Source: Aeoliella mucimassa (GTDB lineage: Bacteria; Planctomycetota; Planctomycetia; Pirellulales; Lacipirellulaceae). Taken from it: a DNA stretch of 64,000 bases. The stretch lies in assembly GCF_007748035.1 (NCBI RefSeq), contig NZ_CP036278.1:5766001-5830000 (forward strand). The letters run 5' to 3'. Shown here piece by piece: positions 28,327 through 37,478 of this stretch. A model generated the notes under the pieces. The model saw only the letters and a list, made by a program, of their open reading frames with translations. It did no database searches and was not told the origin of the DNA. How positions within the stretch are numbered: the stretch's first letter is position 1; the number at the start of each line of letters is the position of its first letter. The position numbers and the translations under genes were made by a program.

Positions 28327-30251
28327 CGCGGCAAACGCTTCGTCGGTGCCGAGCTTTTCGAGCGACTCGGCCGTTCGATACGCACCCCGTAGTAACCATC
28401 GTTGTTAAGGGTTTCCTTAAGGGCTTCCACCGATTTGTGGTTGTCCTTCTTGCCCAGCACGCGAGCGGCCATCAAACGGCCAATCATGTCGTCTTCGGCC
28501 TCGAGCTGCGTGTAGACCATCGCATCGGGCTTGTCGAAGTCGACTTCGGCCAGCACGGTGAACTCCGGATCGAACCGCACGAGCGTCGGTTGCTCGTCGA
28601 GCGGTACATAGAAGTCGTGCTTCTCTTTGTTGATGGTAACCGGGTGATCGACTGGCTTGCCATCCACCACAAAACGCAGCGTCGTGGGAATCTCGAACAG
28701 CCCGGTGTTGTCGTCGACCTTGTGAGTTTGCTCGACGGTGACCAGGGCCAAGCGTTCTTTGGCCAGCCACTTGTAGCGAACCTTCAGCTTGGGAGTACCC
28801 GCTCCAAAGACCCATTGATCGAAGAAGCGATCGAGCTCGCGGCCCGAGACTTCCTCGAAGGCGGCTTGCAGGTCGGCCGTGACGACGCTCGACTGGCCGT
28901 TTTCTTCGAGGTAGTGCTTGATGCCTGCGCGGTAGAGATCTTTGCCGAGTTGGCTGCGAAGCATGTGCAGCACCCAGCTACCCTTGGGATACGCCCGATA
29001 GTCGAACTGTTCCCAAGGATTGTCGTAGCCGCGGAACACAATGGGCTTCGAGTCTTCGGCTTGCGGCAGCACCCGCCCCTTGGCATCGCGCCAGAGGCCG
29101 TAGTTCATCTCGTCGCGGCCCAGCTTATGGCCCGCATACAGATGGGTGTAATAGGTGGCGAAGCCTTCGTTCAGCCACAGATGGGCCCAGTCTTCGCAGG
29201 TGACGTAGTCGCCGAACCACTGGTGCGCCATCTCGTGGGCGTCAAGGTTGCGGCTCGAGTAGATGTTTTCGGTCTCATCGGAGAAGATCGTCGTGTGCGT
29301 CAGCGTAGTGATGGTGGTGTTTTCCATACCGCCGCTGTTGAAGTCGCGAATCGTCGCCTGATCGTACTTGTCCCAAGGGAACGGCATGCCGATCTCGGCT
29401 TCGTAGAACTCCATGATCGTGCGGGTGTCTTGGAACGAGTTCGCCGCATGCTCGGCCAGCGTTGGTTGAGCGAAGAACCGCAGCGAAACGTCGCGGTGCT
29501 TGTCTTCCAGCACGTGGAACTTACCGGCGACCAAACATACCAAGTAGCTGGCGTGCGGCTTGTCCTGCAGCCAGTGCACGGTCTTCAAGCCTTGCTCGTT
29601 CACTTCATCGGAGAGCATCTTGCCGTTGGAAACGACCACCATTTCCTTCGGAACCGTGCAGATGACCTCGGTGGTCGAGCGTTCGTTCGGATAGTCGAAG
29701 CAAGGGAACCAGTGCGGGGCTTCGTGCGTTTGTCCCTGGGTCCAGAGATGGGTGTCCTCTTCGGGATACCCTAGCTCCGGCGTGCGGAAGTAGAGCCCCT
29801 GCTTCGGCTCGGCCGAGTAGGTGATGGCAACTTCCACGTCCTCGCCCACCGGCAGCGGGGTCGCAAACAGCAGGGTCAGCTTGTGATCGGTCAGCACGTA
29901 ATCGGCCAGCGGCACCGACGACTCGATGTTCGACACGTCGAGCGATTCGGCGTCGAGCGTCACTTGCTCAACTGGCTTCGAAATCGGGGCGAACGTCAGC
30001 GTGGTGGTGCCGGCCACGGTCCGCTTGGCGAAGTCGGGAACCACATCGATTTTGATGTGCTTTACGTCGACCACCCGGTCGGGAGCGTACTTGAGGCCCA
30101 TGTCGCCGCTTTCGGTCGCGGCGGCAAACATCAGCGAGTGGTCCTGCCCACAGTACCGGCAAATATGCTCGTGTTCCTCGGCCAAAGCGGGAACGACGAG
30201 AACGCACGCGGCTAAGAACCATCCAATAGTCCAACGTCGCAACTGCAACAT
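28323..30251 (-). CDS. M1 family metallopeptidase (aminopeptidase N-like), frameshifted before its HEAT domain
   Basis: The product has a signal peptide (WTIGWFLAACVLVVPALAEE), a beta-sandwich N-domain, the exopeptidase motif GGMENTTITTLTH, and the gluzincin site HEMAHQWFGD with the third ligand Glu 18 residues on (WLNEGFATYY). It probably trims peptides in the periplasm. The final residues (VLGKKDNHKSVEALKETLN) are HEAT-like, then the frame runs into an unrelated tail (RPSRSKSSAPTKRLPR). A -1 shift at 28371-28373 (CGG|CCG) reconnects it to the downstream HEAT frame. Confidence 0.88.
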   Translation of the reverse strand: MLQLRRWTIGWFLAACVLVVPALAEEHEHICRYCGQDHSLMFAAATESGDMGLKYAPDRVVDVKHIKIDVVPDFAKRTVAGTTTLTFAPISKPVEQVTLDAESLDVSNIESSVPLADYVLTDHKLTLLFATPLPVGEDVEVAITYSAEPKQGLYFRTPELGYPEEDTHLWTQGQTHEAPHWFPCFDYPNERSTTEVICTVPKEMVVVSNGKMLSDEVNEQGLKTVHWLQDKPHASYLVCLVAGKFHVLEDKHRDVSLRFFAQPTLAEHAANSFQDTRTIMEFYEAEIGMPFPWDKYDQATIRDFNSGGMENTTITTLTHTTIFSDETENIYSSRNLDAHEMAHQWFGDYVTCEDWAHLWLNEGFATYYTHLYAGHKLGRDEMNYGLWRDAKGRVLPQAEDSKPIVFRGYDNPWEQFDYRAYPKGSWVLHMLRSQLGKDLYRAGIKHYLEENGQSSVVTADLQAAFEEVSGRELDRFFDQWVFGAGTPKLKVRYKWLAKERLALVTVEQTHKVDDNTGLFEIPTTLRFVVDGKPVDHPVTINKEKHDFYVPLDEQPTLVRFDPEFTVLAEVDFDKPDAMVYTQLEAEDDMIGRLMAARVLGKKDNHKSVEALKETLNNDGYYGVRIERPSRSKSSAPTKRLPR

Positions 30252-30444
30252 GTGCTTGTTTCCTTAAAATAAAGAAGGTACAGGGCCAAGCGCGCGGAGC
30301 GGGCCCGGGGTGGCAGATAGGGAGAGGGTGTTCGCCTGGAGGGACAGTCGAGTATAGCCCGAGAGGGCCTCGATTGCCAAATTTTCGGGCCAGACCGGTT
30401 TTACGGGAGCCTGGAGGCTGGTCCAGGCTGGTATTAAAGACCTG

Positions 30445-31050
30445 CTAAGCCATCAACTTCGTGGCGATTGCCCGGATCACTGCGTGCACCTTCTCGATCG
30501 GCTCGGCAGCACTAATCACGTGCACCGCCGGATCGGTGGCCGCCTCGGCCAGATAGCCCTCGCGGAGCCGGCGGCGGAACGCGTCGCCCTGCAGTTCCAT
30601 GCGGTCTCGCTCGCGGTTCATCCGTTTGTCGGCTTCTTCCACCGGCAAATCGAGCACGAATACCGCGTCGGGGGTGATGCCATCGATCGTGACGCTGCCG
30701 ACCGTTTTGACGTCGGCTACTGGCAATTGCCCCGCGTGTCCCTGGTACACGACGTTGGCCAGCAGAAACCGGTCGGACACCACCACTTCGCCACGCTCGA
30801 GGGCGGGGCGAATCACCTCTTCCACCAACTGCGCTCTGGCGGCCATGTACAGCAGCATCTCGCTCCGGCGATGGATTGCTACCGCGTCGTCGGTTGCCAG
30901 CAGCACCTCGCGAATGCGTTCGCCAAGCGGGGTGCTCCCCGGGTCGCGACACTGCGTGACCTGGTGACCCGATTCCGTGAGCCATTGGCACAGCAGGTCG
31001 ATCTGGGTCGACTTGCCTACACCATCAATTCCATCGAACGAAAAAAACAA
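30445..31050 (-). CDS. tmk: Thymidylate kinase
   Basis: The 201-residue product matches dTMP kinase length. It has the P-loop FDGIDGVGKSTQ, the DR motif in VVVSDRFLLANVVYQGH, and a lid segment (DKRMNRERDRMELQGDAF). It phosphorylates dTMP to dTDP for DNA synthesis in the cytoplasm. In the P-loop, DGVGKST lacks the Glu usual in some type I enzymes, and the lid carries basic residues. It is transcribed with, but well separated from, the WYL gene upstream. Confidence 0.93.
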   Translation of the reverse strand: MFFSFDGIDGVGKSTQIDLLCQWLTESGHQVTQCRDPGSTPLGERIREVLLATDDAVAIHRRSEMLLYMAARAQLVEEVIRPALERGEVVVSDRFLLANVVYQGHAGQLPVADVKTVGSVTIDGITPDAVFVLDLPVEEADKRMNRERDRMELQGDAFRRRLREGYLAEAATDPAVHVISAAEPIEKVHAVIRAIATKLMA

Positions 31051-31192
31051 AGCAGCATCGGGGGGCTGGAGACGAACGGGGGCGAAACAACCGGAGCAGC
31101 GAGGCCCCTCGGCTAGCAGGCAGGTCAGTAGACTCGGCCGGCGAACAGGGCAACGCGACTCACGCTACCCACTATACCCCATTGGTGGCCGA

Positions 31193-32164
31193 TTATCGAT
31201 CGTAGATCTTGGCCATGTTGGCCGCCCGCTCGCCCACCAGTTTGCGCAATCGCGCGGGGCGGAGCACTTCGGCCTGGTCGGCGTAGCCGAGAATCCACCA
31301 ACTGATTTCGTTCAGGCCTGAGACCGTTGCTTCGAACAACAGCGAACCATCCGGCTGCAGAGCGAGTTGCTGCGTGGGATGCCACTCGACTTCGGCCACG
31401 TTGGTGGCCACGAGCGGCGAGAACCGGATGACTACCTGCAGGTCCTTATTGCCTTCGGGCACGATGCGCCAGGCGTTTTTCAGATACCGCTTCAGGCTAA
31501 ACCCGCGCGGCAAGCGATACTCTTCGTCGAGTATTTCGAGCTCGGTGATGCGGGCCAGCTTGAAGGTTCGCACTTCGCGATGAATGCTCGACCGCCCGAC
31601 CACGTACCAGCTATGTCGGCAATACATCAGCTGGTAGGGACGCAGCTTCGTGCTGATCGTCTCCCACTCGGTCAGGCTGGCGTACTCCATCCGCAGCACG
31701 CGACGCTGCCGGCGGGCTTCGAGCAGCTCGCCAAACAGCTTCCGCTTGCCATTGAGGTTGGCAACCCCTTGCGGCACGATGGTCACTGCGTCGGCCACCT
31801 CGTGCAGTTGGTCGCGCGTTTTGCGCGGTAGGCTTCCGCTCAGCTTGCGAGCCGCCAGGCCGGCGGCCGTAAAGAACGGCACATGGCGATCGTCGCCCAT
31901 CTGATTGGCCAACGTTACCAACGCGGTCGCTTCGTCGATCGACAAGTCGCCGACGTTCAACGGCACCGGCTCGGCCATCGAGTAGCTTTCGGCCTTCCGG
32001 TTATAGCGGAGCCGGATGCCCGCGTCGCGAAGTGTTTCCAGGTCGCGAAAGATCGTACGCCGACTCACACCATGCACCTTGGCCAGGTGCTTAGCGTTGT
32101 GCGTTCCACCCTGTTCCAGGGTTTTGAGGAGTCGCAGTAGTCGGGTAATGCGTTTGTCCTTCAT
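31193..32164 (-). CDS. WYL-domain transcriptional regulator with DeoR-like HTH
   Basis: The 323-residue protein has an N-terminal winged HTH (RLLRLLKTLEQGGTHNAKHL, VSRRTIFRDLETLRDAGI) and a C-terminal WYL domain (RPYQLMYCRHSWYVVGRSSI, FKLARITELEILDEEY), with a WCX extension to about 320. WYL proteins sense nucleic acids or small ligands and often regulate stress or defence genes. No target is indicated. Its start codon lies 74 bp inside the 3' end of the TolC-like gene, suggesting cotranscription. Confidence 0.88.
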   Translation of the reverse strand: MKDKRITRLLRLLKTLEQGGTHNAKHLAKVHGVSRRTIFRDLETLRDAGIRLRYNRKAESYSMAEPVPLNVGDLSIDEATALVTLANQMGDDRHVPFFTAAGLAARKLSGSLPRKTRDQLHEVADAVTIVPQGVANLNGKRKLFGELLEARRQRRVLRMEYASLTEWETISTKLRPYQLMYCRHSWYVVGRSSIHREVRTFKLARITELEILDEEYRLPRGFSLKRYLKNAWRIVPEGNKDLQVVIRFSPLVATNVAEVEWHPTQQLALQPDGSLLFEATVSGLNEISWWILGYADQAEVLRPARLRKLVGERAANMAKIYDR

Positions 32165-34478
32165 CCGAGCGACCGGTCATCGGCTGGGGTGTCTTCGTAG
32201 GTTGCGTCGTTGCTGGTTGAGCTGTCGCGTAAGTGATGCTCGCCTGCGGCGCTGGCATTTGGTAGCTCGCCTGCGATACCCGTTCGGGCGACGAAGCGGT
32301 CGAAGGGTACCCGGCTGGCTGTACCGCACCGGCAGGTTGCAGCGAGGCTCCGGTGTCCGAAGCTCCCCACTCGTCTTGCGGTGCGGCTGGGGTCGGTTCG
32401 CTCATCGGCACTTCCTCGCCTTGGAACTCACCCTCGTACATCATCGGTCCTTCCATCACTTCACCCTCGTAAGGCATGCCTTGGGGAGTGCCGAGCGACT
32501 GGCTCACTGGCCCGCGGCTCATCACGTTCGGACGAGTGAAGCCGTAGTCCAGGTACATGCTGGCGTCCCGCTGGCGAGCTCGACGCAAGGCGTCGAAGTG
32601 AGCCTTGCCGGGCCAGGTGCCTTCGGCAAGATACACCCCGTTGTAGTCGAGCAGCGAACCCTTGCGGTAGTGAACTTCTAGGATAGACAGATTGTAGTCA
32701 ACAAGCGACCGGTAATAGGCACTTTCTGCCTCGGCCTGCCGGCGTTGGGCATCCAGCAGCAGGTCGAGCGAGACGATACCCTTCGATTCGGAGAGGGCAA
32801 CCGCTTGTACTTCGCGTTCGGCGGCCACTTTTCCGTTAAACCGGGTCTGCGTCACCTGGTAGTTGTAGTCGATGTCGCGGATCGAGTCGCCCAACTGGTG
32901 GGAAACTTCCAATTCCAGGTCCTGCAGCAAGGCTCGTTCGCGGGCCAGCAGCAGTTGCACGTGGCGAACCCCGTTGAGCTGACGACGGTAACCAATCGGC
33001 ACCGACAGTTGCAGGCCGAGTTCCCATTCCTGGAAGTCGCCGCTAGTGAGCGATTCGAAGGCACTGGTGCCTTCGGCAAAGCGTCCCGAGGCAGCCGGAT
33101 CGGCATCGTGGTTGATCAGCTCATCGCCAGCACCCAGCCAGCGGTAACGACCTACCGCGTCCAAGCGTGGGAGCAGGTGGTTGCGAGCGGCGATCAATTC
33201 CAGTTCGCGACGCTTGATTTGCCACTTCTGCTTGCGAATCTCCACCCGGCGAGCCATGGCCTCGGTGCTGGTGGCCGCCCAGTCGAAGTCGACACGGGCC
33301 ATCGTCGGTTCGTCGGACGGACGAATCAGGCGACCGTCCGACACGCTCAGACCCATGATGTAACGCAGTCGGCTTTCGGCACGGAACAAGTTAGTCAGGG
33401 CTTCTTCGACCTGAGCACGGAATTGGAAGAACTGAGCCTCGGCCTGAGCCTTGCGATCGGCACTGCCGCCGCGGGCACCGTTGAGGAACAGTTGATTCAC
33501 GCGAGCCCAAGTCGCCCGCGAGCTTTCCAAACCTTGCTTACGAGCTTCGAGATCACGATAAGCGAAGTAGAGTTCCCAGTAAGCTTGCTCGACATCACGC
33601 ATCAGGTTGCGAATGCCACCTTCGAAGTCGGCCAGCGTCTGGTCGGTACGAATGCGGGCGATCATCACGCCGTCGAAGCTGTTGGGCGAGTTCGCCGAGT
33701 ACTGTTCGAACGAGTGATGCCCTGCAATCCGGTTGTATTGAGCCCCGCGACCTTGGAACAACGGCACATCGAAGAACGCTTCGAAGTTCGTTTCCCAGTC
33801 GCTCGGTGTTTGGCGGTTACCGTTATTATTACTGTCGTAGTTCGTGGAGTGCGACAAGCGGAATGTCGAACCATCAGCAGTCTTCTTCGTAAGCCCGACG
33901 TTCAAGTTACCAATGTCTTGCTGGAAGTCTTGAGCCAGGAACGAACCGAACGACGAAGGATCGAAGTTCACCGGGTTATCGTTCTTCTGCCAGAGCAGGC
34001 TCGAATCGAGCTGGGCATCGAACTCGGCCAAGGCCGACTCGACACCAATGCCATCGAACGACGAGGCGTAAGACTGTCCGTTGCCGGTTTCAACCAACGC
34101 AGGATCGTAAGTGGTGGTGATGGCCGACGAATTGATGAGCGTCCGCGAGATAGTCTCGGGAGCGTTGGTCAGCACCCGCCCGCCGAGCTGACGCATGACC
34201 TGGCTATTGCACATGGTAATGCGAGTCGCTTCCTCGAGCGAAAGGTCCCAGACCTCGTAGTTGTCCATGTTCTTTACCGACAATGGACGTTGCGCCTGAG
34301 AGACTTCGTCGAGCTTCGGCTCTTCGACATCGGGATATTCGATGTCGGTCGAAACATCCACGTAGTGCGACAGATCGCCGTCTTCATGGAAGTAAAACGG
34401 CTGCATCGGCTGGCAGCCCGTGGCCAACATGAGGAAGACCAGGGCAAGACTAATGTTGCTGAGGGTATGCCGACTCAT
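32091..34478 (-). CDS. TolC family outer-membrane efflux lipoprotein
   Basis: From ATG at 34478 the product is 795 residues with a lipoprotein signal (SLALVFLMLATGCQPMQ). TolC-like helical hairpins are seen around 250-600 (VEQAYWELYFAYRDLEARKQ, LLARERALLQDLELEVSHQL, LLDAQRRQAEAESAYYRSLV). A low-complexity Pro/Gln/Ser/Thr tail of about 150 residues is unusual. The final 74 bp overlap the WYL regulator's HTH-coding start in another frame. No membrane-fusion or pump gene is adjacent. It probably forms an outer-membrane channel. Confidence 0.83.
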   Translation of the reverse strand: MSRHTLSNISLALVFLMLATGCQPMQPFYFHEDGDLSHYVDVSTDIEYPDVEEPKLDEVSQAQRPLSVKNMDNYEVWDLSLEEATRITMCNSQVMRQLGGRVLTNAPETISRTLINSSAITTTYDPALVETGNGQSYASSFDGIGVESALAEFDAQLDSSLLWQKNDNPVNFDPSSFGSFLAQDFQQDIGNLNVGLTKKTADGSTFRLSHSTNYDSNNNGNRQTPSDWETNFEAFFDVPLFQGRGAQYNRIAGHHSFEQYSANSPNSFDGVMIARIRTDQTLADFEGGIRNLMRDVEQAYWELYFAYRDLEARKQGLESSRATWARVNQLFLNGARGGSADRKAQAEAQFFQFRAQVEEALTNLFRAESRLRYIMGLSVSDGRLIRPSDEPTMARVDFDWAATSTEAMARRVEIRKQKWQIKRRELELIAARNHLLPRLDAVGRYRWLGAGDELINHDADPAASGRFAEGTSAFESLTSGDFQEWELGLQLSVPIGYRRQLNGVRHVQLLLARERALLQDLELEVSHQLGDSIRDIDYNYQVTQTRFNGKVAAEREVQAVALSESKGIVSLDLLLDAQRRQAEAESAYYRSLVDYNLSILEVHYRKGSLLDYNGVYLAEGTWPGKAHFDALRRARQRDASMYLDYGFTRPNVMSRGPVSQSLGTPQGMPYEGEVMEGPMMYEGEFQGEEVPMSEPTPAAPQDEWGASDTGASLQPAGAVQPAGYPSTASSPERVSQASYQMPAPQASITYATAQPATTQPTKTPQPMTGRSDEGQTHYPTTATPQNPGTGWNAQR

Positions 34479-34817
34479 GATGTTTCGGGGGTATGCGTAA
34501 AGTGAATGTGATTCCGGGCGATCACCGCACCCTCGAAGTGCTAGCACTGCTCGCACTTCTTAGGCGCAGTCGCTCGAATGCTCATCCCCCCATGAGTATT
34601 CAGCAAAATTGTTATCGTCGGCCTAATCGTCAAACTTTGACATTTCCCTGCTTCGTTCCAAGAACCTGCAAATTCAGGCTGCTAGCTGCCAGCATTGCTG
34701 CGAATGGCGAGCCCCTCTTTCGCTGGCTGCGTCGCGGGAGGAAGATAGCGTTAGGCTGCTTGGAGCCGGTACTTTTCGGATGTTCGTGGATCCTGCAACA
34801 CACACGAGGGGGCGGCG

Positions 34818-35195
34818 ATGGCTGAGGTCTTGCAACTCACCGACGACTGGCGCGGCGAACACTACCACCGCGATGGCTGGCTCGTTATCCAGCTGATTCC
34901 GTCCGGCGACGGCTTTGCCGACCCGCTCGGGCTGGCCGAGGCCCTTTGGGGCACCGTGGCCGACTGGCAACCGCCGATGATGGTGCTCGACCTCGCTCAG
35001 GTGACGTTTATGTCGAGTTCGCTGATGGGCAAGCTGGTTCAGCTGCACAAGCGAATCGCCATGGCAGCCGGCGAGTTTCACGTCGCCTGCCTGGCTCCGC
35101 ACCCCACCGAAGCACTGCACGCCTGCCGGTTGCACACGGTGATTCCGCTGTTCGATAGCGTCGAAGCGGCCGCCCGCCTGGGGGTGCGTTCGTAG
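34818..35195 (+). CDS. STAS-domain protein (anti-anti-sigma-like)
   Basis: The 125-residue product has a STAS fold core: MMVLDLAQVTFMSSSLMGKL, then LVQLHKRIAMAAGEFHVACL and ALHACRLHTVIPLFDSVEAA. The Ser cluster MSSS occupies the site phosphorylated in SpoIIAA/RsbV-type antagonists. It begins with a non-STAS stretch of about 20 residues. It is divergent from the TolC-like gene and precedes plsC. Its kinase partner could be the RsbW-like protein at 61227-61673, which would be close by if the island were absent. Confidence 0.82.
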   Translation: MAEVLQLTDDWRGEHYHRDGWLVIQLIPSGDGFADPLGLAEALWGTVADWQPPMMVLDLAQVTFMSSSLMGKLVQLHKRIAMAAGEFHVACLAPHPTEALHACRLHTVIPLFDSVEAAARLGVRS

Positions 35196-35274
35196 GTGTC
35201 ACTGGCGGTCGGGCCCAGTCGCAGGGATACTCTATATCTTTGCCACCTCCGCCAGCTGCCGAAGTTTCCTCCCT

Positions 35275-35937
35275 ATGTACCGTCGCTCGCTCCCAAAACT
35301 CATTTGGTACCGCCTCACGCAGTGGGTCATCGGTGGGTTCTCCCGCTTCTATTTCCGACTCCGCCGGCGTGGACATCACAATATGCCGCCGACTGGGCCG
35401 GTCGTGGTGCTCTCGAACCATCAGAGCTATCTCGATCCGCCGATGATCGGCTGTTTCATGCCGCGGCCGATCGCCTACCTGGCTCGCGATACCCTGTTTC
35501 GCGGGATCCTCGGCCCGCTGATCCGGGCGTACGACTCGATTCCGATCGATCGCGATGGCAGCGGCCTGGGCGGCATCCGGGCGACCCTGAAACGCATCAA
35601 GCTGGGAGACGCGGTGCTGATGTTTCCCGAAGGCACCCGCACGCCCGACGGACGCTTGCAGTCGCTGAAGCCGGGATTCATTGCACTGGTGCGCCGCGGC
35701 AAGGCGAGCATCCTGCCAGTCGGCATCGCCGGCAGCTACGAAGCCTGGCCCCGCGGCCGCAAACTGCCAGCCCCCAAGAAAATCGCGCTGAGCTACGGCG
35801 AAGCGATCCCACCAGAAGCGATCGCCGAGCTCGACGACGACGCGCTACTGGAGCTCGTCGCGCTCCGCATCGCGACCTGCTTCGCCGAAGCCCGCCAAAT
35901 GGCCGGCTACGCGAAGAAGGATCCAGCGGGGGAGTAA
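35275..35937 (+). CDS. 1-acyl-sn-glycerol-3-phosphate acyltransferase (PlsC family)
   Basis: The 220-residue product has the acyltransferase motifs: NHQSYLDPP (HX4D catalytic site), YDSIPIDRDGSGLGGI (block II), FPEGTRTPDGRLQSLKPGF (block III) and SILPVGIAGSYEAWPRG (block IV). It acylates lysophosphatidate-type acceptors in membrane phospholipid synthesis. It is plus strand, next to the island left boundary, and ends in the terminator at 36010. Confidence 0.92.
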   Translation: MYRRSLPKLIWYRLTQWVIGGFSRFYFRLRRRGHHNMPPTGPVVVLSNHQSYLDPPMIGCFMPRPIAYLARDTLFRGILGPLIRAYDSIPIDRDGSGLGGIRATLKRIKLGDAVLMFPEGTRTPDGRLQSLKPGFIALVRRGKASILPVGIAGSYEAWPRGRKLPAPKKIALSYGEAIPPEAIAELDDDALLELVALRIATCFAEARQMAGYAKKDPAGE

Positions 35938-36009
35938 GCTCGAGTGGGCCGACGGCGGGCGAGCACTGGCTGCGGAGGAAAGGTCCGCGCAATAAACGCC
36001 CGCGCACAA

Positions 36010-36040
36010 AAAAAGCCCGACCAAATGGTACGGGCTTTTT
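36010..36040. terminator. Terminator shared by plsC and the ancestral tRNA-Asn
   Basis: AAAAAGCCCG (36010-36019) and CGGGCTTTTT (36031-36040) form a 10-bp stem with T-runs on both strands. On the minus strand it follows the tRNA-Asn 3' fragment (36066-36045) by 4 bp, exactly where a tRNA terminator would sit. Confidence 0.85.
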
Positions 36041-36044
36041 GAGT

Positions 36045-36066
36045 AGCTCCCCCGGCAGGACTCGAA
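36045..36066. repeat. Left attachment site (displaced tRNA-Asn 3' end)
   Basis: These 22 bp, beginning AGCTCCCCCGGCAGGACTC, equal 60967-60988 exactly. They are the complement of the T-arm and acceptor 3' side of tRNA-Asn. Similarity ends after this core (A versus C), as expected for an att crossover site. Confidence 0.8.
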
Positions 36067-36118
36067 ACAATCGACCTAACCCATTGGGTAGACAATAACT
36101 TACGACACGGAGCGATCC

Positions 36119-36172
36119 CTCAAGACTTTCGGCCAGGGTTGGGAGCCGGAATCGTGGTTTCTGGAGCAGGTC
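36119..36172. repeat. Degenerate solo end of the IS3-type element
   Basis: CAAGACTTTCGGCCAGGGTT and GGGAGCCGGAAT here align, with substitutions, to the left end of the IS3-type element (39368-39420: CAAGACTTTCGGACAG, GGGAGCCGGAAT, GGAGGTCC). No transposase sequence follows, so it is a remnant end. Confidence 0.55.
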
Positions 36173-36185
36173 CAAGGACCGCCGA

Positions 36186-36770
36186 GCGATAGATTCCCAA
36201 CACTGGGCAATAGATTCCCAATTTACCCACCGATGGGAAAATTGAATCGGCACGCACGCTACAAAACCAGTGGTTTTCGCGCCCGAATAGATTCCCATTT
36301 CCCAAAACGCATCGAGTGGGAATCTATTTTCCCGCTGGGAATCTATCGTAAGTCGTTGATAGGTAATAGGTTGCATCAACACCTCCGGGATTGTTACCCA
36401 AAATAGATTCCCATGGGTGGGAAAGTATTTTGAGTTGGGAGACGATTGGGGATTTGGGATTGCGGAATGCGGAATGCGGAGTGTCATGCTGACGGGAGCT
36501 TCCAGCGACCCGAAGGACTCAGCCTACCGCTTACAGCCTATAGCCTACAGCCTTGACACACGCGCAGCAGCGAACGCCCACGCCGGCAAACCATCGCCTG
36601 CGCGTCGCTAGAAGTCGGACACAACCCAAGCATTACATTTGATTCACCTCCAATCACTAAAAAGCCAATAGCTGAAAGCCGACAGCCACAACACCACCTA
36701 TCCATTAGAACACCACCGGTGGCCAATTCCCAGCGAAAAGTGAAGAGAAAAGATACCCGCCCGCAGGCCC
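36186..36770. repeat. Mosaic intergenic repeat, copy B
   Basis: This copy contains the AATAGATTCCCA module (about 36188, 36209, 36285 and 36401, plus inverted TGGGAATCTAT copies at 36317 and 36336) and the block starting GGGAGCTTCCAGCGAC at about 36496. It aligns with 1888-2400. It lies just inside the island left edge. Confidence 0.72.
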
Positions 36771-37478
36771 CCCCCTTCGGGCTCCGCTGGCCCCGTTTCC
36801 GCAACGCAGGTCGACCTCTCTGGGCGGGGAGGAGGGATGTAGAAAAGATACGTTACGGTCCAAGGAGTAAGTGGTCGAACAACACCAACTGCAGCATGCT
36901 ATGCATGAGGGGGAAACACAAGTGCCACGCAGGCGTTCCTTAAATGCTACATCTATAACGAGTGGAGCAGATTTTTAAGGCTGACACCGTCAAGCCGACC
37001 GTTCGATATCGCGCTTACCTGCAGGGCCCTGTAAGACCTTCTTGTGTCACCTATCCTCACCAGCTAGGACCCCGGCGGGACTCGAACCCACGACCCACGG
37101 ATTAAAAGGTCGGACGTTGCTTCGCATCACATCTGTTGGTTTAGACTAGAAGCCGTTGGCACAACGGTACTTAGGATTCTCTGTGATTGCAAGTTCGGCT
37201 TGTCTCACTCTCTAGACTACAAATTGTATGCCTGTCTACTCGATTCCGTGCCAGATTGTGTGCCTCTGATTGCGTTCATAGCCTAATGCTGTAGCTGCTA
37301 TTGTGCGTAATAGTTGGGGTTCGCTAACTGCGTAATTCTTCGGGTTCAGGGACAACTGGCTGTAGAAAACCAAAAGCCTAACCGTTAGCAGGCGAGAAAG
37401 AATCTGTGTTTCGCCGACTTTCAATTACGCACAAGTTCCTTACTGATTTCGACTCCCCCTAGACGAGAGGATATTGAC
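36771..37478. other. Island stretch without genes
   Basis: About 700 bp without a credible reading frame. The only recognisable item is the tRNA-Lys 3' fragment at 37068-37121. A 62-codon minus-strand frame at 37236-37424 shows no family features. Confidence 0.5.
37068..37121 (-). pseudogene. tRNA-Lys (TTT) 3' half remnant
   Basis: Read on the minus strand, the fragment has an anticodon loop CTTTTAA, stem half TCCGT, T arm GTGGGTTCGAGTCCCGC and acceptor end CGGGGTCC. The 5' side of the anticodon stem is disrupted by extra bases and the D arm and 5' acceptor are missing. It is probably a remnant left by an element that used tRNA-Lys as target. Confidence 0.65.

Noticed and set aside
27783-29774. 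A 663-codon open frame on the plus strand
   Set aside because: It is antisense to the M1-HEAT genes, whose catalytic motifs are clear; the plus frame has none.
32745-34505. A 586-codon plus-strand frame
   Set aside because: It is antisense to the TolC-like gene and shows no family features.
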